Positions 46,336 through 56,876 are shown, numbered from the stretch's first letter. The stretch is 64,000 nt of DNA from Shewanella morhuae (GCF_900156405.1 NZ_FTNN01000002.1:102547-166546), one strand, 5' to 3'. Program-made: numbers and translations. Notes: generated by a model not told the origin, from the sequence alone.

Positions 46336-47304
46336 TTAGAATTTGTGTTCTAAACCAACACCGATATATTTATCATCATCGTTAGACGCCTCTAACGAAC
46401 GATTAGTGTAAAAAGCAAGAATTTTAGTCGGCTTAGCTAATGCATAATCTGCACCGACTGACCATGAGTCACCAAGGTCTTCCATATCTTGGAACTGAGC
46501 TTTTAAAGTAACAGCATCAATATCATAAGCAGCACTTAATAGATAACCGTTAGCACTTTCTGCTGTGACTTCTACTGGCATCGATGTTGCTGAATCATAT
46601 TTATAGGTTTGTTCTTGTTGCTGGTACATACCACCCAGTTTAATACCGGCTAACTTAGCTTGTAAGCTGGCACGAACAATCTCATATCCCGAAACATCTG
46701 AGTCATAGGCAAGGGATGCATAAACGGGGGTTTTCTTTAGTTTCGCATCGCCATACATGGCCGCGACACTAAAACCATCTTGAGCAAATTGACCTTTTAC
46801 ATCATTTCCTTCGGCAACATAGGTAACACCGAATACAAAATCACCAAAGGAAGGTGTAAGGTAAGTCGCCGTTTGAGCAGCGCGAACTTCACCCTTGAAC
46901 AGTTTACCTAAGTCACCTGAAAGGTCGTTAAACTGATCAACATCACCTTGAGAAATTTTCAACAAGGTATCATTACGCCCCACTGAGAACGAACCAAAGG
47001 CGCCTTTCAAACCAACAAATTGGTTACGTGCAGTGAAGTTATCGCTTGATGCTGCCCCCGTATCAACTTGATATTCCACTGTGTAGAAAGCTTCTAACGA
47101 GTTAGACAACGCAAAATCACCCTTCACACCAAAACGAGAAGCATTACTTTGAATCGTTGTTGTTGCATCACCTTTCTCATCATTTGATTGAGCAGTGACA
47201 TTCAACTTACCATACACAGTAAGTGGCTCAGCGGCATAAGCCGAAGCCAGAGTTGCAGAGGCTAGCGCAGAAGCAAGTAGAGTTTTACTAAAAACGTTCA
47301 TCAT
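46336..47304 (-). CDS. General outer-membrane porin
   Basis: This 322-residue trimeric porin has a signal peptide (SKTLLASALASATLASAYA), then AEPLTVYGKLNVTAQS, the plug-like acidic loop region GDVDQFNDLSGDLGKLFKGEV, and a C-terminal Phe (GVGLEHKF) required for barrel assembly. Two ATG codons in a row (AUGAUGAAC) follow AAAGGAUUAA, so either may start translation. Its ribosome site and start codons are complementary to the conserved 5' segment of the candidate small RNAs at 39.9-42.7 kb. Neighbourhood with phoB suggests but does not prove phosphate control. Confidence 0.93.
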   Translation of the reverse strand: MMNVFSKTLLASALASATLASAYAAEPLTVYGKLNVTAQSNDEKGDATTTIQSNASRFGVKGDFALSNSLEAFYTVEYQVDTGAASSDNFTARNQFVGLKGAFGSFSVGRNDTLLKISQGDVDQFNDLSGDLGKLFKGEVRAAQTATYLTPSFGDFVFGVTYVAEGNDVKGQFAQDGFSVAAMYGDAKLKKTPVYASLAYDSDVSGYEIVRASLQAKLAGIKLGGMYQQQEQTYKYDSATSMPVEVTAESANGYLLSAAYDIDAVTLKAQFQDMEDLGDSWSVGADYALAKPTKILAFYTNRSLEASNDDDKYIGVGLEHKF

Positions 47305-47595
47305 TTAATCCTTTGGACGTTATGTTCGTCTTGGTTATTGGTTTGGAACGACCGAAAGTGTGCAATGAATGTGTTTCAGTTTTATTTCATTTGTGACCGT
47401 TTAGTTTGCAAGGTAAAAAAACTGACACTAAACCTGGCAAAAAACCCAGTAAAAATAAGGGCTGTAGCTGAGGTAATTCTTATATTACAGTTTGATGAAT
47501 TTTGATCTGTCGCTAAAAATCAGCTGTTGAACACAGGTTTACCCCGCTCAAACTATGCCGTAAACTGCCACTTTAATTTTCAATGAGCGCCTCTT

Positions 47596-48510
47596 ATGTG
47601 GTTTAAAAATCTTACTCTTTATCGTTTCAATAAACCTTTTGCCGTCGAAACCGAAGCGCTAGAAACTGCGTTGGCCGATTTCACTTTTTCGCCATGTTCA
47701 AGCCAAGATGTCAGTAAATTTGGTTTTTCTAACGCGTTAGGTAAAAAAGGCAGCTCGTTGGTACACAGCGCCGACAATCGCCACCTGATCTGTGTGACAA
47801 AAGAAGATAAAATTCTCCCTGGCCAAGTCATCAAAGAAGTCTTAGAAGAAAAAGTTGCGCTCATTGAAGATGAAGAAAATCGCAAACTGACAAAAAAAGA
47901 AAAAGATGCGATGAAAGAGGAAATCATCACCAGTTTACTACCACGCGCTTTCTCGCGTCGTAGCCAAACCCACGCCTTGATTTTACCAGAATTAGAAATG
48001 ATCCTCGTTGACAGCTCAAGTGCCACTAAGGCTGAAGAGTTATTAGCATTATTACGCAAAGCGCTGGGAAGTTTACCGGTGATCCCATTGAGTTTTAAAG
48101 TGCCAGTCGAAGCCAATTTAACTGAATGGCTAAAGCTGGGCAGCGCGCCATTACCCTTTGAAATGCAAGATGAGGCAGAGCTTAAATCCGAAGCTGATGA
48201 GGGCGGAATTGTACGTTTTAAGCAACAGGATTTAAAAGAAGACGAAGTGTTAGCTCACCTTGCAACAGGCAAGCAAGTACATAAGTTAGCGCTGCATTTT
48301 GGCCAATCAATTGCACTATTATTACAATCGGATGCCAGCGTGAAACGCCTTAAATTCTCAGAAGAGTTTAGAGCAGGTAACGATGAGGTAGGTACTGACG
48401 ACCCAATGGCGCGTTTAGATGCTGACTTTGCCTTAATGGGCAGCGAATTAGTCGCGCTGATACATGCACTTGTGGCAGCCCTTGGTGGGCTTGAAGACGC
48501 ACAAGGTTAA
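47596..48510 (+). CDS. rdgC: Recombination-associated protein RdgC
   Basis: This 304-residue protein begins [15 protein letters not shown], a highly conserved RdgC start, and has [22 protein letters not shown]. RdgC is a ring-shaped DNA-binding protein that restrains RecA. Length matches the family (about 303). It is a single-gene unit; the 291 bases upstream hold its promoter and that of the porin, with no other feature recognised. Confidence 0.97.
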   Translation: MWFKNLTLYRFNKPFAVETEALETALADFTFSPCSSQDVSKFGFSNALGKKGSSLVHSADNRHLICVTKEDKILPGQVIKEVLEEKVALIEDEENRKLTKKEKDAMKEEIITSLLPRAFSRRSQTHALILPELEMILVDSSSATKAEELLALLRKALGSLPVIPLSFKVPVEANLTEWLKLGSAPLPFEMQDEAELKSEADEGGIVRFKQQDLKEDEVLAHLATGKQVHKLALHFGQSIALLLQSDASVKRLKFSEEFRAGNDEVGTDDPMARLDADFALMGSELVALIHALVAALGGLEDAQG

Positions 48511-48574
48511 GAAAACGAGTGAAACCGATTGAATCGGCAATTTATTTGTTAGTATGAATCAAACATAAACAAAG

Positions 48575-48613
48575 AAAAGGCGCAGCCATCCTAACGATAG
48601 CTACGCCTTTTTC
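48575..48613. terminator. Bidirectional terminator between rdgC and the M61 peptidase gene
   Basis: AAAGGCG-c-AGC pairs with GCT-a-CGCCTTT; T and A runs flank it. Confidence 0.75.
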
Positions 48614-48697
48614 ATGATAATTAAACCGTTAAATAGTAATTCAAAAAAACCGTTTTTAACACTTAACAGATTAAGTCTGAAGGGTTAAAAATGAACA

Positions 48698-50509
48698 TTA
48701 AACCTTAATTGCTAACTCGCCTTTATTATCAAATGGCCAATCAATACCCAACCAAGCCTTAAAAAAGGCTTTTTGCTGCTTTGTGGCTTTAGCTTCCCCT
48801 TTTAGCACCAGTGCACCGCTTTGCTGCTCACCGAGTGCAAGCGTAACTTGTTTGATTTTATCGTTACTAAACAATGTCACTTCAATGCTATCACCAGCTT
48901 TAAAATCGTTAATACGCTTATCAAAACCAGACGCGGTTACCTTAAGGCCATTTATGGCTAATACTTCATCGCCTGCGGTTATGCCCGCTTGCCACGCGGG
49001 GCCATTACGTAGTACTTGGTCTAATAATAAAGAGCCATGGGTGCTACTTAACGTCATGCCGGCAAAGGCTTCAGTTTTTGAATCTTTGCCATAGGACATA
49101 ACAAGCCCAGCTTGCGCTAACAACTCAGGGAAATCTAAGCTCATAGGGCTATTCACGTTTGCTTGCCACCAAGGCGCATAATCTTTGCCAGATAAATCTT
49201 TGAGAATATGCTGCACATCGCTCACCGCATAACCTTTTGGCACACGGTAGTCTTGATATAAACGACGGTGCACATCACGGTAAGAATGCTTAAGCTTAGT
49301 GTCTTGCAACAGTGAAAAATCTAAGGCCAGAGAGGTTAAGTAACCCTCAGAGTAAATATTAACACTGTGGTTAATGGCATAATCACCACCCGTGCTGCTC
49401 CACTCTCCTGTACTTGCTTCGGCTACTGATTGGGTTTCACGCCCTGGATTGAGTTGATTTTTTTCAACACGTTTAGCTAAATCCTCAAAAAACTCTTTCG
49501 CCGTCATCACCCCAGCACGTAGCAACAGCTGGCCTTGGAAATAGCTAGTAGAGCCTTCGGCCATCCACAGTAATTCAGTCATATTTTCATGCTGATAATC
49601 GTAAGGCACTAGCCCTTCTGGGCGATATGCCTTCACGTTCCAAGTATGAATAAACTCATGGGATGCCGTACCGATAAAGCGTAGGTAATCTTTGCGCTCA
49701 CGGAAACTAAAACGTGGTAATTGGATAACGGTAGAATTTAAGTGTTCTGTCGCGCCACTGGCACCATTGGTGGCATGCACCATATACACATAACGGTCAA
49801 AAGGATAATCCCCCCAAATTGCCTTAACCTGACCACTTAACGCAGTTAAATCCTTAACGATTTTATCGGTGTCATAATTACCCTCTCCCCAAAATACTAA
49901 CTCATAGTTTTTGCCATTAGCGCTGAACTGCTTATGAGTACTCACTCCGGTTTCAATTGGGGAATCAATTAATACATCGTAACTAGGTGCAATAAAAGAG
50001 TGTGCCAATATCCCTGATGCCATACCCGAATAACTTTGCCAAGTTTCAGGGACGTTTAATTGAACCGATACAGGCTCAGCGCGAAACTGCGGGCTATACA
50101 TAAATACGCCGCTGGCATCTAAAAAAGCATGGCTCGCATCTATATGGCGCACTCTTTGGCCTAATTCATTGGCATACAACTGATAACTAACGGTAACACG
50201 GGTTGGCGCGCTGAGCGCAACTTGCCATTCGCCACTCGCCGTGCGTTTCCAAGGCAGTTCAACACCTTGACTGTCTTTAGCACTAAATAAACGCACGCCA
50301 TCGGCCAAAGGTAACACTTGATATTTACCCGTGCGCCACACTGGCAAGTTAACCGTAAAATCGGTGCTCTGCACCTCAGGAAAAGTCACGCTCACTTGGG
50401 CGATATGATGCTCGGGTTTAACGAGTTCGATTTGATATTTTACATCGGCCAAGACTTGGCCTGAAAATAACGCACTTAATACCAATATTGATAATCTGCT
50501 AGGTTCCAC
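48698..50509 (-). CDS. M61-family metallopeptidase with PDZ domain
   Basis: This 603-residue secreted peptidase has a signal peptide (LSILVLSALFSGQVLA), a beta-rich N-domain, the zinc site HEFIHTWNVKAYRPEG (His284, Glu285, His288) with a downstream Glu in WMAEGSTSYF, and a PDZ domain at about 490-580 (SLLLDQVLRNGPAWQAGITAGDEVLAING). It is a glycyl-aminopeptidase-like M61 enzyme, periplasmic. The start is a GTG with AAGGAAG upstream. Confidence 0.93.
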   Translation of the reverse strand: MEPSRLSILVLSALFSGQVLADVKYQIELVKPEHHIAQVSVTFPEVQSTDFTVNLPVWRTGKYQVLPLADGVRLFSAKDSQGVELPWKRTASGEWQVALSAPTRVTVSYQLYANELGQRVRHIDASHAFLDASGVFMYSPQFRAEPVSVQLNVPETWQSYSGMASGILAHSFIAPSYDVLIDSPIETGVSTHKQFSANGKNYELVFWGEGNYDTDKIVKDLTALSGQVKAIWGDYPFDRYVYMVHATNGASGATEHLNSTVIQLPRFSFRERKDYLRFIGTASHEFIHTWNVKAYRPEGLVPYDYQHENMTELLWMAEGSTSYFQGQLLLRAGVMTAKEFFEDLAKRVEKNQLNPGRETQSVAEASTGEWSSTGGDYAINHSVNIYSEGYLTSLALDFSLLQDTKLKHSYRDVHRRLYQDYRVPKGYAVSDVQHILKDLSGKDYAPWWQANVNSPMSLDFPELLAQAGLVMSYGKDSKTEAFAGMTLSSTHGSLLLDQVLRNGPAWQAGITAGDEVLAINGLKVTASGFDKRINDFKAGDSIEVTLFSNDKIKQVTLALGEQQSGALVLKGEAKATKQQKAFFKAWLGIDWPFDNKGELAIKV

Positions 50510-50643
50510 TCTTACTTCCTTCTGTTATTATGCTTCTTATAATTTCGCCAAGTATAACAAGTCGATGTAGCATCCTCATTAGGCGCTAACAAAAGCTAAC
50601 AAAATAAGTTCCTTGACTTAAGGAATGAGGAATCCCTGCTCAA

Positions 50644-52800
50644 ATGCAAAAACTAACGGTTATTTTATTAGCTTTATTACTGTCGATCTCATTTAGCGTA
50701 CAAAGCAGAGATTTCGAAGCGGATGAAGTTGAGTTTAGGGAAACACCACAGCAAATGTATGATGTGCTGAGCCAATCGATTTCCTTCCCTATTCTTTTTG
50801 AAAACCGTGAGCAATTTGAACATGTAGCCAAAGAGCAAGGCTACAGCACCACTGACTTTGAGCATATATTGTATTTGCTTGCTCGATTAAACATGGAGCA
50901 TAACGTCAAAACGAACGGTGGTATAAAAGACGCCAAAAGTATTATTGAGTGGTTAACAAAGGCGGCACAATCGCCCTATGAACAAGCCGCAGTGGCAATG
51001 CTACAAGGGCGTTACCTTGGCCGTGCAGAACAAAAATATCAAGAAGCAATAGGTCAATATAACCAAGCGCTTACTCGTATTAACGATAGCTATGACGTTA
51101 ATGCGTTAATTTTAAAACATAATATTTATGAACACTTAGGTGCATTACATTTATTAATTCGCCAAGAAGTGCCCGCCTTGATGCATTTTCATACTTACCG
51201 CGACATTGCTTACAAACTCAGAAACGATTATTTAATTGCTGCCGCTGAAGCAAGGCTGGGATTTTATTACAATTTTAATCAGCAACTGACTAAATCATTA
51301 CAGCATTATAGTGAAGCGGTTCGTATTTCAAATAACGCTAACTACCCATTAATGAAAACCCATCTTCAACTGCAACTATCAAAGGTATATCGCGATTTAA
51401 AACAGTGGGATGAAGCGCTTAAAAATGCTCACGAAGCCGCTGCTGGTTTTAAAAAAATGGATAACGATACTTACTTATCAAGCTGCATGACAGTGATTGC
51501 TATGGTCTATGGTGAGCAAGGGGATTGGAATAAAGCGATCGATTATTACCTTAATGCTCAGCAATTAGATGCAAAACGCGGTAATTATATTGCTCAAGGG
51601 CTCAATTTCCACAATCTAGGGCAAGCCTATTCAAATATTAATGACAATGTTAATGCTCTTAAATATTTACTGATGGCTAACCAAATATTCAAAGAAAAAC
51701 AAAGTTATCATTATCAGGTTTATAACGAGCTGCTTATTGGTGAAATCGCGCAAACTAAGCAAGATTGGCCGCTGATGATGAGTCATGCAAAGATCGCCTT
51801 AGCCTTAGCCATCGATATCAAACTCATCGATGAACAAAAATCGGCCTTAACGCTTATCGCCTTCGCAGCTCAAAAACTGGGCGAGTTAACACAAACTATC
51901 GACGCCCAAAATCGCATTATTGAGTTAGGTAAAACGGTAGAGGAAACTGATAAAAGCTCTCCCGTATCGGCCTCAGCCCTTGCAGAGCAGCAGCTCAAAC
52001 TTGAGCTTAACATGCTGCACGCAAAGCTGACCCAGGCAGAAAAGGAAAGCAGTAACATCAAAATGTTACTGCTATTCACTAGCCTTACCATTGGTGTTTT
52101 ATTGATCATAATTAGCTTTGCGTTATACCATAGACGCAAAATAACGACAGAAAATGCAGCATTAGCCCAATTAACTCTGCAAGACCCTTTTACGCATCAG
52201 TTAGGCTATGCTGCGTTATTAGCCCATTTAAGTCATAGCCAAGAATCCACGGCAGCGTTAGGGTTAATTGCTTTCCCCACATTACTCTCGACCGATTTAG
52301 ACTATGGCCAATATTTTAGCAATACTATGGCCACACAAATTGCCATACGACTAACAGAAGCCTTGGCCACTCCGGTTTACGTAATCCGCCAAGGGGTGCT
52401 TGCCGTGCGGTTCAAGCAATCGATAGAACCGATGCAAGTGATTAATCAAATAAGGCACACTCTCGACCAACAACAAATAAAGCATCATTTTCGACTAGGT
52501 TTTGCACATTTGCCCTTTTTAGCCAAATCAGAAACTAAAATGGCTGCTAAGCTAAAATTTGAAGCGGTGCAGATGGCTCTTGCATGTGCTCGTAGCTTAG
52601 AGGGAAATAATGATTATTATGTCGCATTTAGAGCACTCGATTTTGTACCCTTGAGTTTATTTGCTAATCCTTTATTTTTACACCTTGAAAAAGGCATTGA
52701 GCGAGGCTTGATAAGATTAGAAACGAATGGCGATAAAGAGGATATTCGCTGGCCTTGCTGGGAAAACAACCAAGATCGGCAACTACTAGAAAATATTTGA
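50644..52800 (+). CDS. TPR-repeat membrane protein with degenerate GGDEF-like C-terminus
   Basis: This 718-residue protein has a signal peptide (ILLALLLSISFSVQS), a long TPR array (about 95-420; units such as WDEALKNAHEAAAGFKKM and NKAIDYYLNAQQLDAKRG), a coiled coil (450-475) and one membrane segment (about 476-495). The last 200 residues look like a GGDEF domain by length and order (LQDPFTHQLGYAALLAHL resembles the DPLTGLxNR start), but the active-site loop reads YVIRQGVLAVRF without GGDEF, so no cyclase activity is expected. The TPR part should be periplasmic. The next gene is a true diguanylate cyclase, 151 bases on. Confidence 0.82.
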   Translation: MQKLTVILLALLLSISFSVQSRDFEADEVEFRETPQQMYDVLSQSISFPILFENREQFEHVAKEQGYSTTDFEHILYLLARLNMEHNVKTNGGIKDAKSIIEWLTKAAQSPYEQAAVAMLQGRYLGRAEQKYQEAIGQYNQALTRINDSYDVNALILKHNIYEHLGALHLLIRQEVPALMHFHTYRDIAYKLRNDYLIAAAEARLGFYYNFNQQLTKSLQHYSEAVRISNNANYPLMKTHLQLQLSKVYRDLKQWDEALKNAHEAAAGFKKMDNDTYLSSCMTVIAMVYGEQGDWNKAIDYYLNAQQLDAKRGNYIAQGLNFHNLGQAYSNINDNVNALKYLLMANQIFKEKQSYHYQVYNELLIGEIAQTKQDWPLMMSHAKIALALAIDIKLIDEQKSALTLIAFAAQKLGELTQTIDAQNRIIELGKTVEETDKSSPVSASALAEQQLKLELNMLHAKLTQAEKESSNIKMLLLFTSLTIGVLLIIISFALYHRRKITTENAALAQLTLQDPFTHQLGYAALLAHLSHSQESTAALGLIAFPTLLSTDLDYGQYFSNTMATQIAIRLTEALATPVYVIRQGVLAVRFKQSIEPMQVINQIRHTLDQQQIKHHFRLGFAHLPFLAKSETKMAAKLKFEAVQMALACARSLEGNNDYYVAFRALDFVPLSLFANPLFLHLEKGIERGLIRLETNGDKEDIRWPCWENNQDRQLLENI

Positions 52801-52913
52801 TCAATTTCAGTCATTAATCACAGGGGCATCGTTAAATCACATTTGCACTCTATGCCCCATGTTATAACATTAGTGACATAAGTTAACCGCTAATATCAAG
52901 ACAAAGGATCGTC

Positions 52914-52955
52914 ATGTTTTTTAGCCTTAAAGAGTTAGGACAACATTCAGGATGA
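52914..52955 (+). CDS. Possible 13-codon leader peptide before the diguanylate cyclase gene
   Basis: AAAGGATC precedes ATG 52914, which encodes MFFSLKELGQHSG and stops with TGA overlapping the cyclase start codon (ATGA at 52952-52955). The cyclase has no good ribosome site of its own, so it may be translated by coupling. Confidence 0.45.
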   Translation: MFFSLKELGQHSG

Positions 52956-54508
52956 AGGATTCAGGCGCTACAGTCTCACAACTTGCTTTACTGCAACAGA
53001 AGCTTCATTCGGCAAAAGCGGCCCTCGATGAAGTGAATGAAGATAGGCATGCAAAGTTGCAAATACTACTGCAATTTATTAGTCACTTAAGCCTTGCCTG
53101 TAAGGGACAGAATCTTGAGCTAGATAATAAACTTGCCAAACTTCGTCATAACTTAAATACGTTTGAACGAGTTGATGAAGCGTTGCCTGAGTTAGTTGAT
53201 GTCGAGCGTCTGCTAAAAGGCCAATATTATAATGCTATGGTACAGCTCGAAGAGAGCCGAGCATGTTTGACACGTGTTATCCGTCAGCTACAGCGCGTTA
53301 AATCGGCACCCGAAAAGCTCAAAAAAGAAATCAATTATTTCAAGCAAGATCTGGATAAGCCTTTTCATACACTGTGGGAATATATTCCTAAAGTTAAACA
53401 GATTATTGGTTTTTACGAAACGATATTACAGCAACAATTTGGTGAATCTGAAAAACTTGATGTTCAGCCAAAACACCAGCAGCTAGCCCATGAGCTAGCA
53501 CAGATGGTTTCAGAAATTGAGTTTCGTAAAGATCAGCGTGAACAAGTGCTTCAGATTAAAGAAGTACTGGCCTCTGAAGTTGAAATTGATTGTTTACTCG
53601 ATGCATACCACACCATTTTAGCCTTGTTACTGGATAACATTGCCCGTGAAAAGTCTGCGTCACAAGAGTTTTTATTCGCGCTCAATGATGCTTTAGCCGC
53701 AGTTCGTGAGGTGGTGAGTGAATCTTACAATCGTAATCAACGTAGCTTTCTGCTCAAGGCGCAACTTAATCGAGAAATTAACACTTACGTCGATAATGTC
53801 GGTGAAGCCATTATTGAGACAGAAGATATCGTTGCACTGAAAGCCCAATTGACGACTCAATTGAGTTCTATCCGTTCAATATTATCCCGCAAAGAAGCCT
53901 TAGAACAACGAGATCAAGCACTGTTACTTAAATCAATGGAGACCATGCGTAAAGAGCTCAATGAATTAAGTTATGAGGCAAACACCTACAAAGAGCGTTT
54001 ATTCGAACAACAGAAACTCAATTTGCTTGATAGTTTAACCCAACTGCCTAACCGCGCGGCCTTAGAAGAACGCATGGACATGGAGTACCGTAACTATCAG
54101 CGTCATAAAACGCCGTTATGGGTAGCGATTGCTGACATCGACCATTTTAAAGCGATTAATGACAGTTTTGGCCATAGCACGGGGGATAAAACCCTGCAGG
54201 TTATTGCGATGGCGTTAAAAAACTCCCTGCGGGAGTCTGAATTTGTTGCCCGCTATGGCGGTGAAGAATTTGTTCTGTTATTGCCTGATGTGGCTCCTGC
54301 TGACATTGCTCAACTTTTAAACAGAGTGCGTGAAAAGATAAAAAATATACCATTTAAATTTAAGAATCAGAGAATTACGGTTACAGTATCTATAGGCGCC
54401 GCGCAAGTTATAGGAAGTGAGCTCATAAATGAGACTTTCGAACGCGCCGATGCAGCACTCTATAAAGCAAAACACGAAAGCAGAGACAGGGTTGTGATTG
54501 ACGTATAA
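52952..54508 (+). CDS. Diguanylate cyclase (GGDEF) with coiled-coil N-terminus
   Basis: This 518-residue soluble cyclase has a long helical, coiled-coil-rich N-terminal part (1-345) with no recognised sensor domain and a GGDEF domain at about 350-518: DSLTQLPNRAALEERM, DIDHFKAINDSFGHSTGDKTLQ, active site YGGEEF (436-440) and a C-terminal FERADAALYKAK. The product-inhibition site upstream reads RESE rather than RxxD, so feedback inhibition may be weak. It makes cyclic di-GMP. It is preceded by a possible leader frame that overlaps its start. Confidence 0.93.
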   Translation: MKDSGATVSQLALLQQKLHSAKAALDEVNEDRHAKLQILLQFISHLSLACKGQNLELDNKLAKLRHNLNTFERVDEALPELVDVERLLKGQYYNAMVQLEESRACLTRVIRQLQRVKSAPEKLKKEINYFKQDLDKPFHTLWEYIPKVKQIIGFYETILQQQFGESEKLDVQPKHQQLAHELAQMVSEIEFRKDQREQVLQIKEVLASEVEIDCLLDAYHTILALLLDNIAREKSASQEFLFALNDALAAVREVVSESYNRNQRSFLLKAQLNREINTYVDNVGEAIIETEDIVALKAQLTTQLSSIRSILSRKEALEQRDQALLLKSMETMRKELNELSYEANTYKERLFEQQKLNLLDSLTQLPNRAALEERMDMEYRNYQRHKTPLWVAIADIDHFKAINDSFGHSTGDKTLQVIAMALKNSLRESEFVARYGGEEFVLLLPDVAPADIAQLLNRVREKIKNIPFKFKNQRITVTVSIGAAQVIGSELINETFERADAALYKAKHESRDRVVIDV

Positions 54509-54564
54509 TTAAGCCTCACTATACGTTTCTTTTTATCACTCCTGTCAACACGAAGGAGTGGTAA

Positions 54565-55920
54565 ATGATAGTAAAAGTCAGCCCTAAAGGCAGCATGGAT
54601 CAGCTGTCACAGCTTGAAGTAGAACGACTCAAAAAAAATGCCCAAAGTCCGTTATATCAGTTATATCGCAACTGCTCATTAGCGGTCCTTGCCGCAGGTT
54701 TAAAAACAGATAACTCTAAAGCCCTGTTTGAGCAATATCACGATTTCGACATCCATGTGTTACAACGAGAGCGTGGAGTTAAATTAGAGTTAGTTAATCC
54801 TCCTGAACAAGCCTTTGTAGATGGCCAAATTATTACTGGCATTCAAGAATATCTATTCTGCGTCTTACGCGACATCCTCTATATCAGCGATAGATATAGC
54901 GCACTAGAGCATATTAACCTAACCAATGCCCACCATATTACTAATGTGGTATTCGATATTCTACGAAACGCACGGGCAATTGCACCAATGAAAGATCCTA
55001 ATGTGATCGTTTGTTGGGGCGGGCACAGTATTAATGCCATCGAATATCAATACACCCGTGAAGTCGGTTATCAGTTGGGCCTAAGAGGACTCGACATTTG
55101 TACTGGCTGTGGGCCTGGTGCAATGGAAGGCCCAATGAAAGGTGCAGCAATCGGTCACGCTAAGCAACGGATTAAAAATGCGCGTTATATTGGTTTAACT
55201 GAACCGAGTATCATTGCTGCTGAGCCGCCCAATCAAATCGTTAATGAACTGGTGATTTTACCCGATATAGAAAAACGCCTCGAAGCTTTTGTGCGCTTAG
55301 GTCACGGTATTATTATTTTTCCTGGTGGCGCAGGCACAGCTGAAGAATTGCTCTATATATTGGGTATTTTACTTAATGAAGAAAATCAAGAAACGCCGTA
55401 TCCACTAATACTCACCGGCCCTATAGAAAGTGCTGACTACTTCATTAAAATTGATGAGTTTATCGCCTCAACTTTAGGCCCTATCGCGCAGAAAAAGTAC
55501 CAAATCATTATCGACAACCCCACTGAAGTCGCACGGTTGATGAAACAAGGCATGGAGCAGGTCAAAGCCTATCGCCGCTCAACCGGTGATGCTTACCAAT
55601 ATCAGTGGGCATTAAAAATTGAGCCAGAATTCCAACTACCTTTTATCCCTACGCACGAAGTGATGGCAAATTTAAACTTACACTTTCAAACCGATAAAGC
55701 AAAACTTGCTGCCAACCTTCGTAAAGCGTTTTCGGGTATAGTGGCGGGTAATGTCAAGTCAGACACGATCAAACAGATTGAGCACAACGGTCCTTTCCAA
55801 TTAAAAGGCGATCCACAACTCATGGATATGATGGATACGCTCTTGAATGCATTTGTACAACAACACAGAATGAAACTACCTGGTAGCGCTTATGTTCCTT
55901 GTTATCAGATAGTCAAATAG
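54565..55920 (+). CDS. ppnN: Nucleotide 5'-monophosphate nucleosidase PpnN (LOG family)
   Basis: This 451-residue protein matches PpnN/YgdH in length and in motifs: [25 protein letters not shown], the LOG motif [16 protein letters not shown] and [16 protein letters not shown]. It splits nucleotides such as GMP into base and ribose 5-phosphate and, in E. coli, answers (p)ppGpp. AAGGAG precedes the ATG. Confidence 0.95.
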   Translation: MIVKVSPKGSMDQLSQLEVERLKKNAQSPLYQLYRNCSLAVLAAGLKTDNSKALFEQYHDFDIHVLQRERGVKLELVNPPEQAFVDGQIITGIQEYLFCVLRDILYISDRYSALEHINLTNAHHITNVVFDILRNARAIAPMKDPNVIVCWGGHSINAIEYQYTREVGYQLGLRGLDICTGCGPGAMEGPMKGAAIGHAKQRIKNARYIGLTEPSIIAAEPPNQIVNELVILPDIEKRLEAFVRLGHGIIIFPGGAGTAEELLYILGILLNEENQETPYPLILTGPIESADYFIKIDEFIASTLGPIAQKKYQIIIDNPTEVARLMKQGMEQVKAYRRSTGDAYQYQWALKIEPEFQLPFIPTHEVMANLNLHFQTDKAKLAANLRKAFSGIVAGNVKSDTIKQIEHNGPFQLKGDPQLMDMMDTLLNAFVQQHRMKLPGSAYVPCYQIVK

Positions 55921-55979
55921 ACTGTAAAATACATCATTGAATAATCAAATAAAGTTGCGAGTGAAATAAGTACATCACC

Positions 55980-56762
55980 ATGAACAAGTTTTTAATCATC
56001 GATGCTCTCAACTTGGTTCGTCGCATCTACGCGGCGATCCCTGATGACACCGATATACAAAGTTTAACTGAGCGCGTGAGTTTGGCGTGCACTAAACTGC
56101 TGCGAGTTCACCGCCCAACCCATGTGGCTATGGTGTGGGACGGTGATGAAATCTCATGGCGCAAACAGCTTTACCCCGATTATAAAAAAGGCCGAAAACC
56201 TATGCCAGAACCGTTAGCAATGGGTTTAGCGGCGCTGCAAGCACATTTAAGTACAATAAACATTGGCTCAATTTATGCTGCCGCTGAAGCTGATGATGTG
56301 ATTGCAACACTAGCAATGAAAATGACTAAAGCTCAAGGTGAAGCGATTATTGTATCCACCGACAAGGGATTTAGTCAGCTCAATCATCGCCACATCAGCC
56401 AGTGGGATCATTTTAATCAACAATACCTTGATATCGTTGCTCTGGAGCAAAAGTTTGGGGTCGACCGCAATCAGTTTCTCGATTTAATGGCCTTAGCGGG
56501 AGATAGTGGCAATAAAATCCCAGGTATTGCCGGCATTGGCCCAAAATCTGCGGCTGAATTATTAAAAACCTTCAGAACCCTACCCACGTTGTTTTCATCA
56601 TTATCAAACTTAGGTGCTAAGCAAGCAAAAAAACTCGCCGAAGGCAAAGAGATGGCAAGGCTAAGCTATAAGCTCGCGCAGCTACAAACGGACTTACCGC
56701 TTAATATTAATTTAAAAGACTTTCGTGCTATTTATTCCCGGCCTGACAACCCCAGCAATTAA
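55980..56762 (+). CDS. xni: Flap endonuclease Xni (exonuclease IX)
   Basis: This 260-residue protein is the 5'-nuclease domain without polymerase: MNKFLIIDALNLVRRIYA, AAEADDVIATLAMK, VSTDKGFSQL and the helix-hairpin DLMALAGDSGNKIPGIAGIGPKSAAELL. These carry the metal-binding Asp residues. Gene order ppnN-xni resembles that of E. coli (ygdH, xni). It cleaves flap structures in DNA. Confidence 0.95.
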   Translation: MNKFLIIDALNLVRRIYAAIPDDTDIQSLTERVSLACTKLLRVHRPTHVAMVWDGDEISWRKQLYPDYKKGRKPMPEPLAMGLAALQAHLSTINIGSIYAAAEADDVIATLAMKMTKAQGEAIIVSTDKGFSQLNHRHISQWDHFNQQYLDIVALEQKFGVDRNQFLDLMALAGDSGNKIPGIAGIGPKSAAELLKTFRTLPTLFSSLSNLGAKQAKKLAEGKEMARLSYKLAQLQTDLPLNINLKDFRAIYSRPDNPSN

Positions 56763-56876
56763 GACCAAACTGCAATTAACCAAGTTGCAACATTTGCATT
56801 TACCTAAGAACAACAACAGCGTATTTTATGGCGAACTTAGGTCACTCATCGAATGATGATAAAGGAATAACGATAA

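Noticed and set aside
47385..47425. Possible Pho box (GTGACCG...) upstream of the porin
   Set aside because: Only one of the two 7-mers matches reasonably; the second half does not, so phosphate control of the porin is not supported by sequence.
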